From positions 1-23,679 of IMG/VR virus record IMGVR_UViG_3300034092_001798: 23,679 bases of DNA. One strand, given 5' to 3'. The notes below the pieces were generated by a model. It made no database searches, was not told the DNA's origin, and saw only the letters and a program-made list of their open reading frames with translations. This DNA is from a virus. The position numbers were made by a program, and so were the translations under genes. Shown piece by piece: positions 1 to 7,844 of this stretch; the stretch's first letter is position 1, and each line of letters begins with the position of its first letter.

Positions 1-1772
1 CAAAAGCTCAACAAGCTGAAAGATTTGATGTAGCATTAAGCAAAATTAAAAATGCACTTATAATAGCTGTATTACCTTTAGTTGAAGCATTAGTTCCTGT
101 GTTAGAAACTGCATCAAATATTATATCGGTGATGGCATTAATAATTAAGGGAGTCGGAGTTGCATTTCAAATTGTTGGATATATTATCGAGGGTTTGCTA
201 ATGCCATTACAATTTATAAATGATATAATAGATGATGGTTTAACGGGAGCTGTTAAGAAGTTTGGAGATGGTTTTAATGATGGAATTTTGAGTGCTGCAA
301 AAAATATAATAGGTTTAGTAAGTGGCATAGGAATGGTATATCTTGCATTTTCTAAATTAAGCAAACTAAATTTAGGAAACATCACAGGTATGCTTAATAT
401 GGATACCTTAAAAACAAAAGCTAAAGGTATATATGATAGAGTGAAAGGAGCAGTTTCAAGTCGTATGGGAGGTGCTGCACCAACTTCACAAGCTAATGCA
501 GGTGGAGGCATAGGCACAGATTTACAAAATAGTATAAAAGCATCAAAACAAATAAAACCTGAATCAGGGCAAATTGTAAAAGATTTTCTAAAAAGTTTAG
601 CATCAGGTTTGCAATCTATGGGTTCAGGTAAAGCTACTGCGGGTGCAGCAGGATTAACTAAAGCATCTGTAGGATTTACTGCAATGAAACCTGCACTACC
701 TCAAATAAAAGCATTGTCTAAAATAGATGCAGAAATGTTAAAAAAGAATTTACAGGGTTTAGCTTCAGGACTAAGGTCTATGGGTACGGGTAAAACTTTT
801 ATGGGTTCTTTAGGATTAGCATTAGCATCCTTAGGATTTATAGTAATGAGACCTGCTATGGTTGGTATTAAAGCTATGGCATCTATTGATGGGGAAATGT
901 TAAAAAAGAATTTGCAAGGTATTGCATCAGGACTAAGGTCTATGGGTACGACTAAAGTTCTATTAGGTTCATTAGCATTAATATTAGCATCTGTTGGATT
1001 CATAGCTGCTATACCTGCTGCAATAGGTATGGCAGCATTAGGTTTTGCTGCTCCATTGGCAGCAACAGGTTTAACATTATTAGGTGTAGCATTAAATACA
1101 TTCGGGGCTGCAATGGCTAACCCTATGGCACTATTAGGATTAGCATTACTTGTGGGAACAGCTGTAGCATTAGGATATGCATTAAGTTTAGCAGCACCTG
1201 CTATACAAGCATTTGCAAGTTCTTTAGAATCGATGAGTATGGAAAGAGTACTTGCTATAGGATTGTTGGGCCCTGCATTAATATTATTCAGTGCATCTGC
1301 TGTTATAGCAAGTTTAGGATTAATGGCAGCATCCATTGGATTTGCAGCATTTGCATTATCTTTTGGATATTTTGGAGACAAAGTATTACAATATTCTGAC
1401 CCTATCTCACAACTATCAGATTCTATATTATCTTTAGCTAATAGTTTCAAGGCATTACAATCTGTAGATATGTCTAAAATATCTACAAATGTAAAAACTT
1501 TGGGAGATGTTTCAGTAAAATCCAACGCAACTGTAGATACAAAAATAAATTCTAATCCTATAAAAACAAAGAATACATCGAATGTTGATACAGAAACCAA
1601 TCCTACATATAAAGATAGCAATACAACATCTCAAAGTACAAATATTAATTATAAATTAGATAGATTACTAAATGTAATGCAACAGTATATATCCATGTCT
1701 CCACAGTTAGTTATTGAGTTTGATGATGGTACGGTAAGTAAATTGAAATCAAAACTTAAAAAAACTATATAA
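1..1772 (+). CDS. Tail tape measure protein, C-terminal part (5' end outside window)
   Basis: The frame is open from base 3 to the stop at 1772, so the GTG at 99 is internal and the true start lies upstream of the window. About 589 residues are visible. The protein starts with a helical stretch (KNALIIAVLPLVEALVPVL), followed by a Gly/Ala/Ser-rich part, a 54-residue tandem repeat, several long hydrophobic segments (about 1030-1400) and a polar Thr/Asn/Lys-rich tail. This composition, and the baseplate-type genes directly downstream, fit a tape measure protein, which sets tail length and is ejected during infection. In contractile phages the usual order is tape measure, tube or baseplate initiator, LysM protein, hub, as here. 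No lysozyme or peptidase domain is seen in this part. The call rests on composition and gene order; there is no catalytic motif to check. Confidence 0.75.
   Translation, partial: KAQQAERFDVALSKIKNALIIAVLPLVEALVPVLETASNIISVMALIIKGVGVAFQIVGYIIEGLLMPLQFINDIIDDGLTGAVKKFGDGFNDGILSAAKNIIGLVSGIGMVYLAFSKLSKLNLGNITGMLNMDTLKTKAKGIYDRVKGAVSSRMGGAAPTSQANAGGGIGTDLQNSIKASKQIKPESGQIVKDFLKSLASGLQSMGSGKATAGAAGLTKASVGFTAMKPALPQIKALSKIDAEMLKKNLQGLASGLRSMGTGKTFMGSLGLALASLGFIVMRPAMVGIKAMASIDGEMLKKNLQGIASGLRSMGTTKVLLGSLALILASVGFIAAIPAAIGMAALGFAAPLAATGLTLLGVALNTFGAAMANPMALLGLALLVGTAVALGYALSLAAPAIQAFASSLESMSMERVLAIGLLGPALILFSASAVIASLGLMAASIGFAAFALSFGYFGDKVLQYSDPISQLSDSILSLANSFKALQSVDMSKISTNVKTLGDVSVKSNATVDTKINSNPIKTKNTSNVDTETNPTYKDSNTTSQSTNINYKLDRLLNVMQQYISMSPQLVIEFDDGTVSKLKSKLKKTI
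597..1016 (+). repeat. 54-residue (162-base) tandem repeat inside the tape measure gene
   Basis: Three in-frame copies begin at 597, 759 and 921 (the last covers about 32 residues). Each opens with a version of (L/I)ASGL(Q/R)SMG(S/T)xK and the first two end with KIDAEMLKKNLQG or SIDGEMLKKNLQG. Copies two and three are also close at DNA level: bases 735-788 and 897-950 differ at only a few positions, which suggests recent duplication or conversion. Periodic repeats are common in tape measure proteins, where copy number relates to tail length. Confidence 0.85.
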
Positions 1773-2321
1773 ATGGCAAAATCAAGAAGTATATCATCTA
1801 GTCCTGTAAATAGTCCTAAATCTATCAAACCAAGATTTACTCAATTAATATTTAAAATTATACCATTACAATTAACAGTTACTTTTCCTGCATATCTAAA
1901 TACTATATCTTCTAGGTTTGCACCTAATTGGCAAGATTTTACAGAAATTGGCAGAGCTGACTCAAAAGTATTACTAGCTTCATTTGCAAAGGACGTAGAT
2001 TTAAATTTTACCGTGGTTGCAGAAGGAGGTAGGTCAGATACTCAATCAATGTTTAATAAATTAGATGATTTAGCAAAAGGTACACTACCTAATTATTTCG
2101 AAGGCAATAAAGGATTTCAAGGTAACTTTGTAAATTTTACAATTGGAGATATATATATTAATGAAATTGGATATATAAACTCTTTAGATTACCAATGGGA
2201 AAACGATAAAACAAGTTGGATAGATAATTTACCTGTATTAACAACTGTTAATATGACTCTAAGATGGATAGGTAAAAAAATGCCATCAGCAGCGGAAAAT
2301 ATATTCAGCAATAGAACATAA
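1773..2321 (+). CDS. Putative tail tube/baseplate initiator-like protein
   Basis: A 182-residue protein whose ATG directly follows the tape measure stop, with no gap. After a Ser/Pro/Lys-rich start of about 20 residues the rest looks like a compact beta-rich domain: LTVTFPAYL near 33, an alternating stretch VDLNFTVVAEG near 74, FTIGDIYINEIGY near 122 and a final LPVLTTVNMTLRWIG near 153. This is the kind of pattern seen in tail-tube-fold proteins that connect tube and baseplate (T4 gp48/gp54, P2 gpU and similar), and the gene sits in the expected place between tape measure and the LysM protein. I see no catalytic motif. Assignment to the tail is quite safe from context; the exact role is inferred from gene order and fold impression and could be wrong. 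Confidence 0.5.
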   Translation: MAKSRSISSSPVNSPKSIKPRFTQLIFKIIPLQLTVTFPAYLNTISSRFAPNWQDFTEIGRADSKVLLASFAKDVDLNFTVVAEGGRSDTQSMFNKLDDLAKGTLPNYFEGNKGFQGNFVNFTIGDIYINEIGYINSLDYQWENDKTSWIDNLPVLTTVNMTLRWIGKKMPSAAENIFSNRT

Positions 2322-2326
2322 TACTA

Positions 2327-2635
2327 ATGAACAGGTATAGAAAACTAGCATCGGAAATTAAGGATAAGTCTACTGAGAATGAAAGATATAGTTCTACATT
2401 TTATCCATCCATACCATTTAGACAAAGCGATTTATATATATATTCTAGGAAATCAGATAGATTGGATTTATTAGCATTTGAATTTTACAAAGACCAAACA
2501 TTATGGTGGGTTATAGCAAGAGCAAATGATTTAGGTAAAGGTAGTTTTACAGTTCCGTCAGGACGTAGACTTCGTATTCCATATCCTATAGATGAGTTAG
2601 AAATTCAAAAATTAATAGAAAATGGACTTACTTAG
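2327..2635 (+). CDS. LysM/gp53-like baseplate protein
   Basis: A 102-residue protein. Residues 37-86 have the pattern of the LysM-like domain in T4 gp53 and tail protein X: YIYSRKSDRLDLLAFEFY, then LWWVIARAND near 59 and a final FTVPSGRRLRIPYP near 74. In the family this small domain binds neighbouring baseplate proteins or peptidoglycan-like surfaces, and the Tyr-aromatic, Trp-Trp and Gly-Arg-x-Leu-x-Ile-Pro positions are its hallmark. The gene starts five bases after the previous stop, and the next gene overlaps its end by 14 bases, which suggests translational coupling. The leader before the ATG has no Shine-Dalgarno sequence. Role: baseplate wedge or hub component of a contractile tail. 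Confidence 0.7.
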   Translation: MNRYRKLASEIKDKSTENERYSSTFYPSIPFRQSDLYIYSRKSDRLDLLAFEFYKDQTLWWVIARANDLGKGSFTVPSGRRLRIPYPIDELEIQKLIENGLT

Positions 2636-4655
2636 GCAAAAATTTGATGATACTACATATAGTATAATGTCAACTCGGAAAAAGTTACATTATGATATGC
2701 GAAATGGAGCTGAAGACCTTAGTGGTGATTATAAACGTAGATTACCTGCGTGGGCTAGAATATCAATGCCAAACACTAAGTATCCGTCTCTTCAATCTAA
2801 TTTAGGGGGGTATGAACAAAGCTATGACCATCAAGATACTAATAGACCTGTAAAGGCTATGCTAAAAAGTTTAAGTATAAAGAGAGTTACAGGAAAAGCT
2901 GAAAAAATGAATTTAACATTAGAGATAGATGTTGAATTCGAGGTATTTTCTTTTGATGAATTTGTTACTTATTCAAGGGCATATCTACGAAGAGAGAAGG
3001 ATAGGAATCCGATAACGATAGAATGGGGTAATGGTTCTGATTATGGAGGTAGAGGTAGAGTATCCAATAAAATAGAGGGAGCGTATGTAATAGCGGGAGG
3101 TTATTCTAATACTGAATTAAATACATATATATGTAGATTCAATGCGATTGGCCCTGCATCTGCTATAGCAAATCTTGACGTACTATCATGTGATGTATCT
3201 TATGCATTTCCTAATCAAGTATTTAAGTATGGTAGTTTAGCATTCTCAGGCACTGAGAATGTTTCTAGTCTAATTACTAAGATAATGTATGACTTACAGG
3301 AAGGCGGTTCAAAGAGAACATCTCAGTTCAGTGATGGGTACGAACCTAAATCAGTAGGAATGGCAGGAGGAAATCCTGTTGGAAAGATATACGAATATTT
3401 TCCCGGCAGTAATGCCTTCATGGCATTCATATCCTCATTCATGAACAGCAAAGAAGAGAGAACAGGTATAGGTAGTGATGCTCACGAATATATATCCTTA
3501 CAATATCTTGTAGATTTAATAAATAAAACTATAATTAAGGCAACTAATGATAAGTGTGGAAATAAATTTAAATTTAGAATTGGATTTGAAAAAGAGAATC
3601 CATACTCCTCAGTTCCTGCGAATAAGCTAGGTAATAAATTTAGGTCAGGAGACCCTACGTCCGTATTATTTTTGGGGAGAGGTTCAGGAAATTATAAAAA
3701 TAATGCAGGAAACGGAAAAGATTTTGAAGTAGGAGGCTCATTCTTTAAGTCTAACTGTTTCTTAGGAGACCGTGTTGCTCATAGATACATATTAATAAGT
3801 AGAAGATTTGTAGTAGATGAATTACACCTAAAATTTCAAGAATTAAATACTGCTAGAGAAGAATCTACTAAGAACAAAGCAAATAAAACAGATAGAATCT
3901 CAGATGTTACATATAGCATTAAAGAATTCTTTGAAACTATCTTTTCGAGAATATCAAGATGTTCAGGTAATTTTGTTAATCTATCATTTAGATTACCTGA
4001 CCCTACTAAAATAGACGATAAATTTCAATTACAAGAATTAATTATTACAGATGCTTTAGCAGTTAGTGGTGCTCCGCATCCATTATTTGAGTTAGACCCT
4101 ATAAAAGGTGATGGAAATTCTTTATCACTAGTTGTTGAAGGTAAATTACCAACAGATTTAGTTGATTTAGCATTAGTAACGGGCATACGAGAAGGTTCAG
4201 GCACTTCAGGTAAAATATCAGAAGACACCGAGTATCCTGACAATGTAGATAAGGAATACAAATCAATTATAAAAAAACTAACTTCAACAGATGAAAAAAT
4301 AGGAGTATATGCTAGAATGGCTAAAAAAGATTTCAGTGAAGATACTATAGCAGATGCATGTTCATCATTGGCTGAATTTAAAAAAATACATAATGCTATA
4401 GAAGTTATTCGAGGTACGAGTACTGATAATAAATTTAGTTTTATGGAATATTTTGATTTAGAAATGAAAATAGAAATGGAAGGGACATATCCTATCATAG
4501 CGGGTAATGTATTCACGTCAACAAATTTACCTGATTTTGCAAGACCTAGCAACGGTATTGGGTTTGTTGTAATGGATGTTGAAGATAAAATAGATGCTAC
4601 AGGAGTTTGGACAACATCTATTAGCACGAGGGCATGTCCATATTTAAACATATAA
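2622..4655 (+). CDS. Large baseplate hub-like protein
   Basis: A 677-residue protein that starts inside the end of the LysM gene (14-base overlap). Residues 88-140 contain an alternating strand pattern (MNLTLEIDVEFEVFSF) followed by a segment with NPITIEWGNGS near 128. Such a strand-rich first domain with an I-x-I/L-E-W-G strand is typical of gp27/gpD-type hub proteins (phage late control D family), which form the trimer under the tail tube. Position after tape measure, tube-like and LysM proteins fits the hub gene of Mu- and P2-type tails. It is much longer than T4 gp27 or P2 gpD (both just under 400 residues), so it probably carries extra domains in the middle (about 200-450) and at the C-terminus; I do not recognise a lysozyme or peptidase motif in them. 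The hub call is inference from order and the first domain. Confidence 0.5.
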   Translation: MDLLRQKFDDTTYSIMSTRKKLHYDMRNGAEDLSGDYKRRLPAWARISMPNTKYPSLQSNLGGYEQSYDHQDTNRPVKAMLKSLSIKRVTGKAEKMNLTLEIDVEFEVFSFDEFVTYSRAYLRREKDRNPITIEWGNGSDYGGRGRVSNKIEGAYVIAGGYSNTELNTYICRFNAIGPASAIANLDVLSCDVSYAFPNQVFKYGSLAFSGTENVSSLITKIMYDLQEGGSKRTSQFSDGYEPKSVGMAGGNPVGKIYEYFPGSNAFMAFISSFMNSKEERTGIGSDAHEYISLQYLVDLINKTIIKATNDKCGNKFKFRIGFEKENPYSSVPANKLGNKFRSGDPTSVLFLGRGSGNYKNNAGNGKDFEVGGSFFKSNCFLGDRVAHRYILISRRFVVDELHLKFQELNTAREESTKNKANKTDRISDVTYSIKEFFETIFSRISRCSGNFVNLSFRLPDPTKIDDKFQLQELIITDALAVSGAPHPLFELDPIKGDGNSLSLVVEGKLPTDLVDLALVTGIREGSGTSGKISEDTEYPDNVDKEYKSIIKKLTSTDEKIGVYARMAKKDFSEDTIADACSSLAEFKKIHNAIEVIRGTSTDNKFSFMEYFDLEMKIEMEGTYPIIAGNVFTSTNLPDFARPSNGIGFVVMDVEDKIDATGVWTTSISTRACPYLNI

Positions 4656-4660
4656 TAAGT

Positions 4661-5182
4661 ATGAGAGAAGTAAAACATACCAAAGGTTTAGAATATTATA
4701 CTATGAATGGTTTAGAGTATGTTGGACAATATTATATAAATCCTGAAAATAACATTGCATATATATATGACGATATGAAGGTTAATACTAAAATATTAAT
4801 TCCTAGACATACGTTTAATACAGAAACAATTAGACTTAGAAATATAACTAAGGGAGGTTACGAAGCACCTGTACCTATAAAAATAAAGCCAACTGATTTG
4901 GAGTATTCAGTAGGCATAGTAACAAGGTATTTTGTGCAAAAAAGAAATTCACCATTGAATACTATAGTAGAAATAGACTCTGAACAATTCAGTAATATAA
5001 AATCTAATTCAAAAAAAAGTGGAATAGATTTAAATATATATAATTCAGTAAGTTTTCAATGGATGATTTCAGGTAATTCAAGGTATGTTCAAAATTTTAA
5101 TTTAAGACAAATAAGAGATAACTTGAAAGATTTCAAAGGATTAGATAATTTTTTAAAAAATAGTTTGGAATTTTATAAGTAA
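4661..5182 (+). CDS. Hypothetical tail-module protein
   Basis: The frame allows an ATG at 4634, but that overlaps the hub gene by 22 bases. The ATG at 4661 lies five bases after the hub stop, so I prefer it (173 residues). The protein begins MREVKHTKGLEYYTMNGLEY and continues with VGQYYINPENNIAYIYDD; the G-x-x-Y-x-G-x-Y-(Y/H)-I-x-P-x-x-N pattern resembles a small protein found beside baseplate genes in many marine phages, for which I know no function. The rest is polar and beta-like (LRNITKGGYEAPVPIKIKP) with a helical end. It is the last gene of the tail block; a 53-base gap with a promoter-like site follows. Tail or virion role is inferred from position only. Confidence 0.55.
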   Translation: MREVKHTKGLEYYTMNGLEYVGQYYINPENNIAYIYDDMKVNTKILIPRHTFNTETIRLRNITKGGYEAPVPIKIKPTDLEYSVGIVTRYFVQKRNSPLNTIVEIDSEQFSNIKSNSKKSGIDLNIYNSVSFQWMISGNSRYVQNFNLRQIRDNLKDFKGLDNFLKNSLEFYK

Positions 5183-5208
5183 ATTTCAAAAATTTTAAAA
5201 TAATACAG

Positions 5209-5216
5209 TATATTTG
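5209..5216 (+). promoter_or_regulatory. Bacteroidota-type -7 promoter element, TATATTTG
   Basis: TATATTTG matches the Bacteroidota -7 consensus TAnnTTTG exactly and lies in the 53-base gap between the tail block and the second polymerase, 19 bases before its ATG. The -33 TTTG partner is weak: the nearest candidate is TTTC at 5184-5187, with a 21-base spacer. The identical octamer occurs before the zinc-ribbon gene at 16723. The octamer also occurs inside genes (8243, 12265), so position rather than sequence alone supports this call. Confidence 0.4.
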
Positions 5217-5235
5217 CATAAAGAAGTTACAAGAT

Positions 5236-6477
5236 ATGAATATAGTTATATGCATTCCAAGCAAGTATGGTCACTATCTTGACTCTAAGATAGGATTCAT
5301 GTCTATATATGATGACTTTGATAAGTCCATAAGACATTATCCTATAGATTTGACAGACGTGGAAAATGTGGAATTACCTAAAATTAGTACGAACTCTGTT
5401 GTAGTGAATAAGAGATTATTCGATACTCATTATAAATCTATAATATCTTATGATTTAGAGACTCAAGCTTGGTTGGGTGGTGAATCTGTAGATTTAGATG
5501 TTATAAATTTCAAGAAATATCTAAAACATTACAGGAGGTTGGATTACTATAGATATGTTCCATATTATGTATATGTAGCAATGTCTGAGAAACTTATACA
5601 TACTATTTTAGATTGTAAAAATTGCTTAGACATATCTAAGGCATCTGAATTTTATACAAATGTAGTTTATCCCTCTATAGAAATTATAGAAAAAAATTGT
5701 ATGTATGTAGAATTAGATTCTTTCAACTCTAATTTTAATAGAAAATATTCCAATAACTTTATAAAAGTTCTCTATAATATTCATACTAAAACAGGTAGAC
5801 CATCTAATGTATATGATGGAGTTAACTATTCAGCTATAAATAAAAAAGATGATAGTAGATTGAATTTTATAAGTAGATTTGATAGTGGGTATCTAGTTGA
5901 GTATGATTTTGACTCCTATCACATTAGGATTATTGGAAAGTTATTAAACTATGATTTTTCAGATATAGAATCATTACACACACATTTCGCAAAAATGTAT
6001 TTTAATACGGATACTATTACAGAATCTCAATATGAGGATAGTAAGAAGATAAGTTTTACTTTACTATATAAAGATGATAAAGACTTATGTGATAGGTATA
6101 ATGTAGATTTTTTTAATAAAGTATATTCACTTAAAGAAAAAATTTGGGAGCAGTACCAAACTATAGGATATATAGAAAGCCCTATAACCCAAAGAAAACT
6201 TTCAGTAAGTGATGAAATGAATAAATCAAAACTATTCAGTTATTATATACAAATGATAGAAACTGAACTTTCTATGCTATTTATACATGGAGTGAATACC
6301 TTGTTAGACAACAAAAAATCTAAGATGATATTATACACCTATGATTCAATATTAATAGATTATAACGTAGAAGATGGTTATGATTTATTAAAAGATGTAA
6401 AAAAAATATTAATTAATAGCAAAGTAAAAAAAGGAAAAAACTACAAAGATATGGAGCTATTTAGCATCGTATGCTAA
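5236..6477 (+). CDS. Compact divergent family A DNA polymerase-like protein
   Basis: A 413-residue protein with the ordered signatures of a family A (Pol I type) polymerase domain, none in standard form. TGRPSN at 186-191 matches the TGR(L)S motif. Motif A is DFDSYHIR (224-231): the catalytic Asp (Pol I D705) and the final Arg are kept, but the Glu of Pol I E710 is His. Motif B is KKISFTLLYK (270-279): K270, F274 and Y278 match Pol I K758, F762 and Y766, while the R754 position is Tyr and the usual Gly after the Tyr is Lys. Motif C is YTYDSILID (367-375): D370 matches D882, but the neighbouring His and Glu are Tyr and Ser. Between B and C, Q339 matches Q849. No 5'-3' exonuclease domain is present and there is no room for a full 3'-5' one. 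A complete Pol I-like enzyme is encoded at 14367. Both metal-binding aspartates are intact, so activity is possible; translesion or primer-related roles are speculation. Confidence 0.75.
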   Translation: MNIVICIPSKYGHYLDSKIGFMSIYDDFDKSIRHYPIDLTDVENVELPKISTNSVVVNKRLFDTHYKSIISYDLETQAWLGGESVDLDVINFKKYLKHYRRLDYYRYVPYYVYVAMSEKLIHTILDCKNCLDISKASEFYTNVVYPSIEIIEKNCMYVELDSFNSNFNRKYSNNFIKVLYNIHTKTGRPSNVYDGVNYSAINKKDDSRLNFISRFDSGYLVEYDFDSYHIRIIGKLLNYDFSDIESLHTHFAKMYFNTDTITESQYEDSKKISFTLLYKDDKDLCDRYNVDFFNKVYSLKEKIWEQYQTIGYIESPITQRKLSVSDEMNKSKLFSYYIQMIETELSMLFIHGVNTLLDNKKSKMILYTYDSILIDYNVEDGYDLLKDVKKILINSKVKKGKNYKDMELFSIVC

Positions 6478-6492
6478 CCAAAAAGATTTATT

Positions 6493-6924
6493 ATGAAAGG
6501 ACAATTTTTATGTACATTTACTTCTAATGATTCGCTGAGTCTAACTGTTGATTACTTATCAACGTATTATAAAATATATAACAATAAGTTTTATATGTAT
6601 ACAGACAGAGACAATCCACATAGCTCGGTATTAGTTTATAATACTGAAGACAATTTGAGAGATGGTTTGGCTAAGAACACTATATCAATAAATAAGAAGA
6701 AACACACAAATACCTTATACACCATTAATGCATTAAATTCATTAATCAAGGTATTGAACAATGGAATTTTAGATAAGAGTTATCAAATAGATTGGGAAAA
6801 CTATAGGGATGTACTTCTTATAGTGAAGAGATTTCCTGCTGACGAACAGTCTACTTCAGAAGCATATTTTGAAGAGAGATTAGTTTTTGTAAATTTGGAT
6901 TTTAAAAAATCAATATATCTTTAA
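6493..6924 (+). CDS. Hypothetical protein between second polymerase and SSB
   Basis: A 143-residue protein I cannot assign. It is soluble, with a beta-rich first half (FLCTFTSND, YKIYNNKFYMYTD) and a distinctive stretch TLYTINALNSLIKVLNNG near 76-93 followed by YQIDWENYRDVLLIV near 97-111, after which it ends in a beta-like tail. It begins 15 bases after the polymerase-like gene and ends 22 bases before the gp32-like gene, so it is very probably co-transcribed with both. Being flanked by replication genes suggests a part in replication, recombination or its regulation, in the way that T4 keeps small accessory and repressor genes in this region. It does not look like RegA, gp59 or a clamp-loader subunit. 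No cysteine motif, signal peptide or membrane segment is visible. Confidence 0.6.
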   Translation: MKGQFLCTFTSNDSLSLTVDYLSTYYKIYNNKFYMYTDRDNPHSSVLVYNTEDNLRDGLAKNTISINKKKHTNTLYTINALNSLIKVLNNGILDKSYQIDWENYRDVLLIVKRFPADEQSTSEAYFEERLVFVNLDFKKSIYL

Positions 6925-6946
6925 TTTTAAACAAAATTTTTAAGTT

Positions 6947-7837
6947 ATGCCAATTAATTTCTCAGCTATTCAAGATGATATTAATCGCTTGAATAAAAAA
7001 ACGTCAAAAGATTCAGCAAAGAATGATGATTTATTTTGGAAACCTGAAAAGGAACACATCATTAGAATCGTACCCTACCCACACGAGCCAACAGACTCCT
7101 TAAGAAGAATTTACTTCCATTACGGTTTATCAGAAAAACCTATTGTCTCACCTGTGACTTACGGAATGGATGACCCAATTATGCAGTGGGCTAAGAAACT
7201 ACAAGCAGAGGGAAACAAAGATTCTTGGATAAGAGGGAAGAAGCTAGAACCTAAATTGAGAGTATATGCTCCAATTTTGGTAAGAGGGGAAGAAAGCAAG
7301 GGAGTTAGATTTTATGGTTTTACGGAAGCTGTTTATGCAACTTTAGCCAAATTTTTAAACAGTGGAGACTACGGAGATATATCAGACTTGACAAATGGTA
7401 ACGACATCTATGTTGAGTACCATAAGAAGCAAGGAGATGGATATCCTAGTACTTCAATTATGATTAAGCCTAATAAGACCGCTGCGTTTTCTGATAATGA
7501 AGTAGGTGCTAAAGCACTATCTGAAGTGCCAAAATTGGAAGATATTTTTAAAGCACCAACGAAAGAGGAGTTGATTAAAGTATTGGAAAATTATCTATAT
7601 CCAAAGCCTAATACAGATTTTGTAGATAAGGCAATAGGTAATCATATGGCAGGTAATATTGCACCAACTTTTACTCCTAATAATAGTGGTGGAACTTCCC
7701 AATCATTAGGCATCCCGTCACCAACTGTTGAATCATCAAATTCATCAAATGCTTTTCCAAGTAATCCGATGACTGTTGAGTCTCCTCAAGTGTCAAACGC
7801 TATGCTAGAATTCGAAAGGTTACTTAATTCCAAATAA
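6947..7837 (+). CDS. gp32-like single-stranded DNA-binding protein
   Basis: A 296-residue protein with the layout of T4 gp32. A basic N-terminal arm (INRLNKKTSKDSAKND) is followed by FWKPEKEHIIRIVPYPHEP at 30-48, FHYGL at 57, then VYAPILVRGEESKGVRFYGF at 107-125, DYGDISD at 141 and a final strand with YPSTSIMIKPNK at 166. These are the OB-fold core segments of the family. The Cys/His zinc site of T4 gp32 is absent. The C-terminal 80 residues are Ser/Asn/Pro-rich, low complexity, and end in a short helix MLEFERLLNSK, presumably the protein-docking tail. It would coat ssDNA at replication forks and load UvsX, whose gene follows seven bases later. The start ATG has an A/T-rich leader. Length is close to T4 gp32 (301). 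Confidence 0.88.
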   Translation: MPINFSAIQDDINRLNKKTSKDSAKNDDLFWKPEKEHIIRIVPYPHEPTDSLRRIYFHYGLSEKPIVSPVTYGMDDPIMQWAKKLQAEGNKDSWIRGKKLEPKLRVYAPILVRGEESKGVRFYGFTEAVYATLAKFLNSGDYGDISDLTNGNDIYVEYHKKQGDGYPSTSIMIKPNKTAAFSDNEVGAKALSEVPKLEDIFKAPTKEELIKVLENYLYPKPNTDFVDKAIGNHMAGNIAPTFTPNNSGGTSQSLGIPSPTVESSNSSNAFPSNPMTVESPQVSNAMLEFERLLNSK

Positions 7838-7844
7838 CTAAATA

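Noticed and set aside
701-1621. Long reverse-strand open frame opposite the tape measure gene
   Set aside because: It is a shadow of the repetitive, Gly/Ala/Leu-rich + strand gene; it has no recognisable domain and lies in a genome region coded only on the + strand.
4025-4678. Reverse-strand open frame opposite the hub gene
   Set aside because: It overlaps the end of a clear + strand gene completely, and its translation is low in motifs and typical of antisense reading of AT-rich coding DNA.
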